This document shows positions 1-7,003 of a stretch of 11,400 nucleotides of DNA, one piece after another. Source of the DNA: Fibrobacteria bacterium GUT77 (GTDB taxonomy: Bacteria; Fibrobacterota; Chitinivibrionia; Chitinivibrionales; Chitinispirillaceae). Location: NCBI GenBank assembly GCA_001462255.1, contig LIUJ01000226.1, forward strand, positions 1 to 11,400, given 5' to 3'. The position numbers and the translations under genes were made by a program. The notes under the pieces are model-generated. The model had not been told where the DNA came from. It searched no databases and worked only from the letters and a program-made list of their open reading frames with translations. Each line of letters starts with the position of its first letter. Position 1 is the first letter of the stretch.

Positions 1-1712
1 CGGTCAACGATCTGCCCCAAAGACTTAGCCACCTCCTCCGTTATTTTAACGCCGCCGTCGGCGTTTTTGACCGATTCCTCAATCATTTTCGCCGTGTTGC
101 TGGCCGCCTCCGCGCTAAGCATCGCCAAGTTGCGCACCTCTTCGGCCACTACGGCAAATCCTTTGCCGGCCTCCCCCGCGCGCGCCGCCTCAACGGCCGC
201 GTTGAGAGCGAGCAAATTGGTTTGAAACGCTATGTCGTCGATCGTTTTGATGATTTTAACGGTATTGTCGGACATCTGCTTTATCTGATTTATCGCCGCC
301 GCCATGCGCCTCATGGTGGTGTCCCCCTCGTTTGCCGCGGCGCGCGCCTCGGAGGCCAAAATCTTTGCCTGATTGGAGTTGTCCGCGTTCTGCTTCGTCA
401 TTGAGGATATCTCCTCCAAACTTGCCGATACCTCCTCAAGGGAACTGGCTTGCTCGCTCGAACCCTCGGCCAAATCTTGGGCGCCGGAGGATATCTCGGC
501 GCTCACGCTCGACACCTGCTCCACGGCCGCCCCAACCTGGGCTATGGCGTCGTCAAGACACTTCAAAACCGTGTTTATGTTATCTTTCATTCTGGCGAAC
601 TCGCCGGTGTACTCGCGGGTAAGCCTTTGCGACAAATCGTTGTTCGCCGCCGCTTGTAGAACCATACCGCCGTCGTCGATTATAAGCGCGTGCAACGTTT
701 CCACCGTCCTTCTGAGGGCGGCGGAAATCTCGTCTTTGGGCCCTTTAGACTCAATTTTCATGCTCAAATCGCCGACTGAAATCTTTTTCATGGCGTCTAC
801 GACGTCCCTTAGCGCCTCCACGGTCTTTTTAAGGGTGCCGCCTATCTCATCCTTGTCGTCAATCGTCATGACTTTAATGCTCAAATCACCTGAGGAAACC
901 ATTTTCAAACCGGCGAGAAATTCATTTTGCATATTGTCGGCAAACGTATCCAACGTCTTGGTTATAAGACCGACTTCGTCGCTACGGTCCAAATTAAGCC
1001 TCATACCCAAATGCCCTTTACCGATCTCACCGATCATTTTCATCGCCGCTTGCAACGGTTTGCTTATCATATTGGAGACATATGTACCCAAAAACACCGC
1101 GACCGCAAAGCACAATACTATAAGAACTATTAATATAACGGTAGTGGTTAGGGCAAGGCTACGCCCCTTTCTCATGGCTTCATGCATCTCTTCCAAATCC
1201 ATTTCCATACACTTTTTCATATTACTTGAAATCAAATCCACCGCCGGTTTCGCGTATTTGGACATTTCCGCCAACAATTCCTCCTGCGGCACCCCCTTCT
1301 CGGCGCCGTCCAATATGTTACTTACGCTCGGTTTGAAAATTTTTACATATTTGTCCGTAGCATCGTCAAACAACCGTTTTGCTTCGGGATGTTCGAGGAG
1401 GGCTTGTTCAAACCCTTTAACCCTCTCCTCATACTGCTTATACAACTCTTCCACCTCGTTTCTACCGTCCCTAACCTTATCCTTATTGCCGGTATATAGG
1501 ATACAACCCCGCACTTCGGCGCGCAAAGCATGGATGGCCTCTAAGACTTGCGCGGCATCGCCAAGCGGTATCCCGTGATCCTCGATGGCATCATCGTATT
1601 CCGCGGTCACGCTACGCAAGCTGATGATGCTCACAATGCCGACTATCAGCAAAAACACGGCTGATGCGCCGAAACCCACCAACAATTTTGAGGATACTTT
1701 TAGATTTTTCAT
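1..1712 (-). CDS. Methyl-accepting chemotaxis protein with several HAMP units, C-terminus off the window
   Basis: Transmembrane chemoreceptor that would pass ligand signals to CheA/CheW. The 570 residues present read: short cytoplasmic start, first membrane helix at about 10-32, helical extracytoplasmic sensor at about 33-185 (length fits a four-helix bundle), second membrane helix at about 186-211, a HAMP domain at about 213-262, then two further HAMP-like repeats at about 265-345 sharing a (V)GDLS(I/M)K motif, and another HAMP-like unit at about 347-390. The signalling domain follows, with the conserved hairpin tip at about 490-530 (DDIAFQTNLLALNAAVEAAR). The frame is still open at base 1, so the distal methylation helix and C-terminus are missing. 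The start at 1712 is supported by AAAGGA (1721-1726) eight bases upstream and a strong promoter. The gene is divergent from ddl. Family assignment is certain; the ligand is unknown. Confidence 0.96.
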   Translation of the reverse strand, partial: MKNLKVSSKLLVGFGASAVFLLIVGIVSIISLRSVTAEYDDAIEDHGIPLGDAAQVLEAIHALRAEVRGCILYTGNKDKVRDGRNEVEELYKQYEERVKGFEQALLEHPEAKRLFDDATDKYVKIFKPSVSNILDGAEKGVPQEELLAEMSKYAKPAVDLISSNMKKCMEMDLEEMHEAMRKGRSLALTTTVILIVLIVLCFAVAVFLGTYVSNMISKPLQAAMKMIGEIGKGHLGMRLNLDRSDEVGLITKTLDTFADNMQNEFLAGLKMVSSGDLSIKVMTIDDKDEIGGTLKKTVEALRDVVDAMKKISVGDLSMKIESKGPKDEISAALRRTVETLHALIIDDGGMVLQAAANNDLSQRLTREYTGEFARMKDNINTVLKCLDDAIAQVGAAVEQVSSVSAEISSGAQDLAEGSSEQASSLEEVSASLEEISSMTKQNADNSNQAKILASEARAAANEGDTTMRRMAAAINQIKQMSDNTVKIIKTIDDIAFQTNLLALNAAVEAARAGEAGKGFAVVAEEVRNLAMLSAEAASNTAKMIEESVKNADGGVKITEEVAKSLGQIVD

Positions 1713-1752
1713 AACACAAATCCTTTCAAGGTTCGCTTCTTGAGGAAGCCGT

Positions 1753-1767
1753 TGATAATGATTACAT
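1753..1767. promoter_or_regulatory. Possible Fur-type operator at the chemoreceptor transcription start
   Basis: The 15 bases fit the Fur 7-1-7 inverted repeat (TGATAAT-N-ATTATCA): the left half TGATAAT is perfect and the right half matches at 4 of 7 positions. The site overlaps the predicted transcription start just downstream of the -10 box, where a repressor would block transcription. The region is AT-rich, so a chance match is quite possible. Confidence 0.25.
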
Positions 1768-1769
1768 AT

Positions 1770-1799
1770 ATTATACCATACGGGAAATATCGCTGTCAA
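1770..1799 (-). promoter_or_regulatory. Sigma70-type promoter of the chemoreceptor gene
   Basis: On the minus strand a perfect TTGACA (1794-1799) is followed by an 18-base spacer and a perfect TATAAT (1770-1775). Transcription would start near 1763, giving a leader of about 50 bases before the start codon at 1712. The match is to the housekeeping sigma consensus, not to the flagellar sigma28 type. The 18-base spacer is one longer than ideal. Confidence 0.85.
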
Positions 1800-1825
1800 T
1801 AAAATCTTTAAGAGATTATAGTCAA

Positions 1826-1837
1826 CCGGCGCGCCGG
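1826..1837. repeat. 12-base perfect palindrome CCGGCGCGCCGG
   Basis: A perfect self-complementary 12-mer, GC-only, in otherwise AT-rich intergenic DNA, 27 bases upstream of the chemoreceptor -35 box. It has no loop and no following T-run on either strand, so it is not an intrinsic terminator. It could be a protein binding site or chance. Confidence 0.5.
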
Positions 1838-2066
1838 AATTTCGGCCAATCGAATCGCCCCCATAAGTTATATATGTACAATATATGTTAGGAACGCGTA
1901 AAAAACAAAGGTTTATAAAAAAATATCCGTCCCGCCCCGTCCGCGAATTATATTATTGTTCTATCCGATTATCCTAATCACGCTATCGTCCAATAAATTA
2001 CAGGCCGACCGATCGGGGGATTTGAGGGGATAAACGGGTCAAAAAAGACCGAATAGGGAGGTTTTT

Positions 2067-3116
2067 ATGCCAAAACGCGCCGAAAACGGGGGCAAAATCA
2101 GCGTAAACGTGGTAATGGGCGGTCCATCCGCCGAATACGAGGTCTCTCTTAACTCCGGCGGCCAAGTATTAGCCAACTTGGATAGGGACAAGTACGATTT
2201 GCGGGCGGTGGTTATCAATAAGGATAAGTTGCTTTACCACGCCGATGTAAACGGCGCCGTTCCTGACGTTAATGGATTCGCGGAATCGGGCGGGCCGTTT
2301 AAGGGGCCGCTTCACCCCTCCGACTGCAGGGAGGTGTGGGTCGACTGCGACGTGGCTTTCCTAGCCCTGCACGGAGAGTTCGGCGAAGACGGGACCATTC
2401 AGGGGTACTTAGACGCCATCGGCGTTCCCTACACCGGTTGCGGGGTTTACGCCAGCGCCGTGGCCATGAACAAAATAACCTCGAAGTTCCTATATATGCT
2501 CGGCGGACTGTCGGTACCGGATTACTCCGTCTACGGAGTCAACCACCCGGAAACAAGCGTCGACGGTATAATGGAAAAGCACGGTTTTCCATGTTTCCTC
2601 AAGTGCCCCCAATCCGGCTCAAGCCGCCTGATGGGGCGGGCGGACGATAGGGAGTCGCTTATCGCATTGCTCAATGAACTGCGGGAGAGCGCGGACGACA
2701 TTTTGGTGGAAACGTTGGTTAGCGGCGTAGAATTTTCCTGCGGCGTACTCGATATGCCCGACGGGTCTACGCGCGCGCTTCCGCCGATAGAAATTCGCCC
2801 GAAGGGATCGGCGTTTTTCGATTACAACGCGAAGTACACGCACGGCGGGTCGGAAGAGATTGTTCCGGCGCCGCGCGAACCGGAGTTGTTGGCGCAAGTG
2901 GAAGACGCCGCGTTGCGAGCGCATAAGTTGTTGAGATGCTACGGCGTTTCCAGAACGGATATGATATACGGCGACTCAAAATTATATATCTTAGAAACCA
3001 ACACTCTGCCCGGAATGACGTCAACATCGCTATTGCCGCAGGCTTTTAGGGCGTGGCGCGGCGGAACATACAAAGAACTTTTGGACATATTGATCGCGTC
3101 GGCGCTTAAAAGGTAA
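2067..3116 (+). CDS. ddl: D-alanine--D-alanine ligase
   Basis: ATP-grasp enzyme that joins two D-alanines in the cytoplasm to make the dipeptide that MurF adds to the peptidoglycan precursor. The 349 residues match the usual family length. The N-terminal motif GGPSAEYEVSLNSG (18-31) carries the catalytic Glu (E23, matching E15 of E. coli DdlB). The ATP-grasp part has K179, the GSS loop (184-186), DYNAKY (252-257), RTD (296-298) and ETNTLPGMTS (310-319) with the metal ligands D298, E310 and N312. Tyr257 in the KY motif points to D-Ala rather than D-lactate as second substrate, since D-Ala-D-Lac ligases usually have Phe or another residue there. The glycine loop reads GSSRLMG instead of the common GSSVGV. 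AGGGAGG five bases upstream fixes the start. It is the first gene of the probable operon. Confidence 0.95.
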   Translation: MPKRAENGGKISVNVVMGGPSAEYEVSLNSGGQVLANLDRDKYDLRAVVINKDKLLYHADVNGAVPDVNGFAESGGPFKGPLHPSDCREVWVDCDVAFLALHGEFGEDGTIQGYLDAIGVPYTGCGVYASAVAMNKITSKFLYMLGGLSVPDYSVYGVNHPETSVDGIMEKHGFPCFLKCPQSGSSRLMGRADDRESLIALLNELRESADDILVETLVSGVEFSCGVLDMPDGSTRALPPIEIRPKGSAFFDYNAKYTHGGSEEIVPAPREPELLAQVEDAALRAHKLLRCYGVSRTDMIYGDSKLYILETNTLPGMTSTSLLPQAFRAWRGGTYKELLDILIASALKR

Positions 3117-3133
3117 AACATTAGGTACGTTAA

Positions 3134-3877
3134 ATGATAATATTAGGAATCGACACCTCGTCAACCGATTTATCCGTAAGTCTCTGTATAGACGGCGTTG
3201 TTTTGTCGTCCGTTGACAGGTATGTGAAAAACGCGCACGCGGAACATATCGCTCAAACCGTTGATACCGCCCTCAATTTGGGCGGCGTGGACGTAAACGA
3301 TGTAACACATATAGCCGTATCCATAGGCCCCGGATCGTTTACCGGGTTGCGTATAGGGTTGTCATTCGTCAAGGGGTTTTGTATGTTTACGGAGCGCGCG
3401 GTTCTTCCGTTGTCATCGCTTTTGGTGCTTGCCCACGCCGTCGGCTGTCGCGGAGGGTGTCAATCCCAAAGAATATTTACGGCTTTAGACGCTCGACAAG
3501 GACGAGTGCACTGGGGCGGTTTTACCTATAACCGCGACAACGACGACCGCTCGCAACCGTGTATTCGCAGGTTAACGAAAGACCGCTTGTCGCCGTCCGA
3601 CGAGTTGCTCGGCGAATTGTCGCAAAACGATCTCTTGGTAACCGACGCCATGGGGTATCGGCAAAGCGCGGTATTCGACGCGTTCGCGGGCGCGGCGCAA
3701 ATAGTGGACGCGCAAAAGTCGTCTTTGCGGCGCGGTCTGTCGTGCGCGTCCATCGCGTTTGACAATATCGTTAACGGCGATAACCGCGATAAAGAAGAGT
3801 TTAGATGGCAATCGGCCTCACAGATCGTTCCCAACTATCTACAAGCCTCCGCCGCGGAAGAAAAGAGGGATTTATGA
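3134..3877 (+). CDS. tsaB: tRNA t6A37 threonylcarbamoyltransferase complex, TsaB subunit
   Basis: Partner of TsaD and TsaE in placing N6-threonylcarbamoyl on adenosine 37 of ANN-decoding tRNAs; TsaB is a non-catalytic ASKHA-fold subunit that dimerises with TsaD. The 247 residues show the family landmarks: GIDTSS (5-10), NAHAEH (33-38), the signature GPGSFTGLRIG (65-75), ALDARQGRV (117-125) and the C-terminal PNYLQASAAEEK (233-244). The usual YLR at the end is YLQ here. The length is close to the typical 220-240. The gene starts 17 bases after ddl with only a weak AGG (3123-3125) as ribosome binding site, which fits translation inside an operon. Its stop overlaps the next start as ATGA. TsaD, TsaC and TsaE are not in the window. 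Confidence 0.95.
   Translation: MIILGIDTSSTDLSVSLCIDGVVLSSVDRYVKNAHAEHIAQTVDTALNLGGVDVNDVTHIAVSIGPGSFTGLRIGLSFVKGFCMFTERAVLPLSSLLVLAHAVGCRGGCQSQRIFTALDARQGRVHWGGFTYNRDNDDRSQPCIRRLTKDRLSPSDELLGELSQNDLLVTDAMGYRQSAVFDAFAGAAQIVDAQKSSLRRGLSCASIAFDNIVNGDNRDKEEFRWQSASQIVPNYLQASAAEEKRDL
3865..3877 (+). promoter_or_regulatory. Ribosome binding site and ATGA overlap deciding the phosphatase start
   Basis: GAGGGA (3865-3870) lies just before ATG at 3874, and the TGA of tsaB (3875-3877) overlaps that ATG in the ATGA form typical of coupled translation. The earlier in-frame ATG at 3805 has no comparable site and would add a 23-residue tail before the membrane helix, so 3874 is preferred. Confidence 0.75.
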
Positions 3878-5175
3878 ACTTAAACATCGCGTTTTGGCCT
3901 ACATTTTTTACGATTGCCGCCGTAACCGTGCTCTCGGCTACCGTCGCGACGTTTCTGCTCTACCGTTACTTTCCGGTACACCGCATCTATAGAAGTAAAA
4001 TAGGCTTTGAGAGTATGCTTGACGCGGTGAACGAACCGCTCGCGGTTATTTCAGCCGACCACACCGTTAGGCGGGTAAACAAGGCCTACGTCGACATGAC
4101 CGGACGCTCCTATAAAGAATGCGTGAACGCCAAGTGCTACAATACGCTGCGCGGACTCTCCGAACCGTGCCCGGGTTGCCGCTTGAGCGAAACGTTGGAA
4201 CGTTCAAAAACCACGGAAATCGAGATATCCCCGCATCCGAGCGGCACGGGTTCCATCACCATTGCCTTTTCGCCCTACGCCGTGCCGGTCAAGTGGAACG
4301 CCTCGGAGCGGTGCGTCATTGAGCACATACGCGACATTACGGCGCTGGAGGCGCTGAAGAACGATCTTGAGCGTAGAAACAAGTTTCTCGCCACGCTCAC
4401 GCACAAACTACGCACGGCGCAACGCAGCATAAAGGCGGAATTGTGGGTCGCGAGCCAAATACAGATAGGCTTGCTTCCGCCGTCGTTACCGCAACTTGAC
4501 AATATGCGAATAGACATGACGTATAAACCGGTAGCGGACGTGGGCGGCGATATGTACGATTTCATTCACATAGACGACGCGCATTTGGGAGTCTTTATCG
4601 GCGACGCGTCGGGGCACGGACTGGCGGCATCGCTGATAGGCACTCTCTCAAAAATGTCGCTTTACAACCACACGCACGCTTGGCTACCCACGGCGGAACT
4701 GCTTGGGCTGATGAACAAAGACCTTAAGGCGCACATACACACGAGCCACTACCTCACCGCGTTTTGGTGCGTCTTCGACTTTGAGAGCGGCAAATTGACA
4801 TACAGCCGAGCCGGACATCCGGCGCAAATCGTATTGCGTAAAAACGGAACGCTGCACTCCCTCACCGGCGACGGAATGTTTTTGGGAATAACGGAAGACG
4901 CCGTCTACGAACAACGCGAGTTCATATTCGAACCCGGAGACAGGTTTTTTTGGTTTACGGACGGCATCTACGACATATTCAAAGACACGGACGGAACCGA
5001 CGGCAACGATAGGGAACCTTTGGGATACGACAAATTCGCCGAACTCATCAAACTGACGGTAAACCTACCGTTCAACACGGTCATAGGATCTATAAAAAAG
5101 AGCTTGGCCGACTTCACGCACAAAGACGATTACACGCTTATCGTCGCGGAGATTGTAAATGCCGAAGACAGCTAA
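3874..5175 (+). CDS. Membrane-anchored PAS sensor with SpoIIE/RsbU-type PP2C serine phosphatase
   Basis: Predicted inner-membrane signalling phosphatase, 433 residues. One membrane helix (about 8-30) is followed by a PAS domain (about 44-155) holding four cysteines, C83, C88, C99 and C102, in the order C-x4-C-x10-C-x2-C; then a helical linker (about 155-195) and the PP2C domain (about 195-430). Metal-site motifs are intact: VGGDMYD (223-229), GDASGHG (243-249), SRAGHPA (311-317), FTDG (361-364) and HKDDYT (416-421). RsbU-class enzymes dephosphorylate anti-sigma-factor antagonists, but no antagonist or kinase gene is in the window, so the substrate is unknown. The cysteine cluster could bind metal or sense redox state, which is inference. 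The gene is coupled to tsaB and overlaps the next gene by 17 bases. Confidence 0.92.
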   Translation: MNLNIAFWPTFFTIAAVTVLSATVATFLLYRYFPVHRIYRSKIGFESMLDAVNEPLAVISADHTVRRVNKAYVDMTGRSYKECVNAKCYNTLRGLSEPCPGCRLSETLERSKTTEIEISPHPSGTGSITIAFSPYAVPVKWNASERCVIEHIRDITALEALKNDLERRNKFLATLTHKLRTAQRSIKAELWVASQIQIGLLPPSLPQLDNMRIDMTYKPVADVGGDMYDFIHIDDAHLGVFIGDASGHGLAASLIGTLSKMSLYNHTHAWLPTAELLGLMNKDLKAHIHTSHYLTAFWCVFDFESGKLTYSRAGHPAQIVLRKNGTLHSLTGDGMFLGITEDAVYEQREFIFEPGDRFFWFTDGIYDIFKDTDGTDGNDREPLGYDKFAELIKLTVNLPFNTVIGSIKKSLADFTHKDDYTLIVAEIVNAEDS

Positions 5176-6325
5176 CCCGTTACGCTTGTCGGCGGCAATA
5201 TTGACCGTCGCGTTTACGGTTGCCGTCAACGCGGATGATATCGTCAAGGATAACGACAGTCTTCCCGATACAAGCTTATCCAACGCTACCGGCGCCGAAT
5301 CCGTATCGCGTGACAGCGGCGATATTGTCGGTGGTGTCGATACCGTTAATATTGTTGATACGTTTGACAATATCAATGCCGTTGATACCGTATATAAAGA
5401 TTCGTCCGCAACCGGCAAACGTTCGGCACATCCCAAGACAAACGACGAACCGCCGCGATTATCGGGCGCGCACTGGGGTTTCGGCGTCGGTCTTTCCGTA
5501 GGCGTCGTACCCATCTTCCATATATGGCAGAGACACCTCCCCGACTCGTTGCGACATATCGGCCTCTCCCCCGCCTTTGCCGCCGACACCGTCGCCGACG
5601 CCGCGACGTTGCGATACCGCGTAACCGAATTGCCCGACGCGTTCAACTTCGCCGTACCTTTAAGTATATCGCTCTACAATATCGGCGAAAAACGAGTATT
5701 CTCTCTTACCGTCTCGTTTTTCCGCAACGTAAAGGAGTTTCAATCCACGCTTAGCATAGACTCCGACGTCGCGACGCGCCGGATCGACATACTTGAGAGG
5801 CTGACCTACTACTCCGCGTCGATAGAGGCGGCGCTCCGATGGACAATACCGCCGATTTTCTTCAGCATCAACGGTTCGCAACAAACATTGCTGACGGTTG
5901 CTCTCGGAGCGAGCCCGGTAAACGCGTTTACGCGCGAAGACGAAATTCAAACGGATTTTGACGACGGCGACGCGCGCATGCGCGCCGTAGCCGACAGTGT
6001 GGGAAAAACGCTCTCCGCCCTATCCGGAAACGGACTGTCGCTTTCGTGGCGCATAGGTATAAGTGTCGTCAAACGCCATCAATCGGGATACGGATCGGAG
6101 ATCGGACTGTTTTACAACGGATCTTACGGCGGCCGTTTCTACAGCGACGGCGTGCGGCTGACGGAATCCCACATCAAAACACGTGGGGCCGACCTCAACG
6201 CTCAAAACGTCATCAACGGAAAACCGTTGTCGTTTTTATCAAACCAAGCGGAATTCAGAGCAACGTTGCTCGTGCCTACCCGCCGCGGGAGCGACAAACA
6301 ATCGTACGCTTCCGTAAACGATTAA
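5159..6325 (+). CDS. Predicted secreted outer-membrane beta-barrel protein, family not recognised
   Basis: Hypothetical protein of 388 residues. Residues 1-25 form a signal peptide (positive start, hydrophobic stretch about 10-23, likely cut after VNA at 25). Residues 26-98 are acidic, low in complexity, with recurring VDT/DT units, and look like a flexible linker. From 104 on, about eight stretches alternate small or hydrophobic with polar residues, for example around 106-117, 162-174, 178-189, 213-228, 241-252, 290-304, 309-327 and 357-373, suggesting a small barrel. The C-terminus does not end in the usual aromatic residue, which weakens the barrel call. The start at 5159 has GGAG seven bases upstream (5148-5151) and lies inside the phosphatase end, so the two are probably made together. 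An inner-membrane phosphatase next to an envelope protein hints at envelope sensing; this is inference. Confidence 0.75.
   Translation: MPKTANPLRLSAAILTVAFTVAVNADDIVKDNDSLPDTSLSNATGAESVSRDSGDIVGGVDTVNIVDTFDNINAVDTVYKDSSATGKRSAHPKTNDEPPRLSGAHWGFGVGLSVGVVPIFHIWQRHLPDSLRHIGLSPAFAADTVADAATLRYRVTELPDAFNFAVPLSISLYNIGEKRVFSLTVSFFRNVKEFQSTLSIDSDVATRRIDILERLTYYSASIEAALRWTIPPIFFSINGSQQTLLTVALGASPVNAFTREDEIQTDFDDGDARMRAVADSVGKTLSALSGNGLSLSWRIGISVVKRHQSGYGSEIGLFYNGSYGGRFYSDGVRLTESHIKTRGADLNAQNVINGKPLSFLSNQAEFRATLLVPTRRGSDKQSYASVND
5336..5391 (+). repeat. Three short direct repeats coding VDT units
   Basis: Near-copies GTCGATACCGT (5336-5346), GTTGATACGT (5354-5363) and GTTGATACCGT (5381-5391) encode VDT, VDT and VDT(V) in the linker of the barrel protein. 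Between them ATATTGT (5349-5355) and ACAATAT (5367-5373) are inverted copies. The repeats probably arose by local slippage or duplication in a linker under little constraint. Confidence 0.55.
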
Positions 6326-6343
6326 AACACAAGGATATTTTAT

Positions 6344-7003
6344 ATGGACAGAGCAAGCAAACAAATGGAATCGGTTTACAAAATCCTCTCCGAAGAGTTC
6401 AAGAAAAACCGCACCCCAATCGTCGATTTGATAGACGTTCAAACCGGCGATCCCTTTAAAGTGCTTGTCGCTACCATCCTTAGCGCTCGAACAAAGGACG
6501 AAACCACCGCGGTCGCGTCGCGACGGCTCTTTGAGCGCGTTAAACGCTTGGACGATCTTGATAAATTGACGGAGAAAGAACTGGCAAAACTGATATTTCC
6601 GGTAGGCTTCTATATGGTCAAAGCACATCACTTAAAACTGCTCCCCTCCGCCGTCCGCGAACAATTCGGCGGCGAGATTCCCCAAGACGTTGACGAATTG
6701 ACCAAACTCCCCGGCGTGGGTCGCAAAACCGCGAACTTGGTAGTAGCCGTCGCGTTCAAAAAACCGGCCGTATGCGTAGACGTACACGTACACCGCATAA
6801 TGAACAGACTTGGGTACATAAACACAAAAACGCCGCTGAAAACGGAAATGGAACTGCGAAGAATCCTGCCGCGAAAATTTTGGACGACATTCAACTCATA
6901 CTTCGTATCGTTCGGACAACACAGATGCTCGCCCGTCAGACCCAAGTGCGACGGATGCCCTATCCGCAAGTATTGCGAGCACGGTTCTTCAAAAATCACA
7001 TAA
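6344..7003 (+). CDS. nth: Endonuclease III, base-excision DNA glycosylase/AP lyase
   Basis: Removes oxidised pyrimidines from DNA and cuts the resulting abasic site. The 219 residues match the family length. The helix-hairpin-helix LPGVGRKTA (122-130) carries the catalytic lysine K128 (K120 in E. coli); the catalytic aspartate is D146 in VDVHVHR; the [4Fe-4S] ligands C195, C202, C205 and C211 have the exact C-x6-C-x2-C-x5-C spacing. The early motif reads LSARTKDE where E. coli has LSAQATD, a variant I believe occurs in other Nth branches. AAGGA (6331-6335) sits eight bases before ATG, and the gene follows the barrel gene by 18 bases. Its last eight bases overlap the end of mlaE on the other strand. 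All catalytic residues are present, so activity is expected. Confidence 0.96.
   Translation: MDRASKQMESVYKILSEEFKKNRTPIVDLIDVQTGDPFKVLVATILSARTKDETTAVASRRLFERVKRLDDLDKLTEKELAKLIFPVGFYMVKAHHLKLLPSAVREQFGGEIPQDVDELTKLPGVGRKTANLVVAVAFKKPAVCVDVHVHRIMNRLGYINTKTPLKTEMELRRILPRKFWTTFNSYFVSFGQHRCSPVRPKCDGCPIRKYCEHGSSKIT

Larger units (their letters stand above)
1713..2066. other. Intergenic region between divergent chemoreceptor gene and ddl operon
   Basis: No coding frame with a convincing start lies here. It holds the chemoreceptor ribosome binding site and promoter on the minus strand, a 12-base GC palindrome at 1826-1837, an AT-rich stretch at about 1868-1960, and at the right end the ddl ribosome binding site AGGGAGG (2055-2061). 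I found no good -35/-10 pair for the ddl operon on the plus strand; AT-rich hexamers such as TACAAT (1877-1882) and TATATT (1949-1954) lack partners at the right distance. The operon promoter may be weak, activator-dependent or read by another sigma factor. Confidence 0.6.

Noticed and set aside
373..1578. A 401-codon open frame on the plus strand
   Set aside because: It lies wholly antisense to the clear chemoreceptor gene, has a serine-rich shadow composition, no ribosome binding site and no recognisable motif.
2037..2050. GGTC-A6-GACC mini-hairpin before ddl
   Set aside because: Only four base pairs; too weak to act as a terminator or riboswitch without further support.
1713..2066. Possible small RNA or riboswitch in the ddl leader
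   Set aside because: No conserved riboswitch core or long stem could be recognised; the region is mainly AT-rich spacer.
3805..3873. Longer start for the phosphatase gene
   Set aside because: No ribosome binding site, and it would overlap tsaB by 73 bases; the ATG at 3874 has GAGGGA and the ATGA overlap.
5065..5646. A 193-codon minus-strand frame under the phosphatase/barrel junction
   Set aside because: No start signal and no motif; both plus-strand genes there have good ribosome binding sites and coherent domains.
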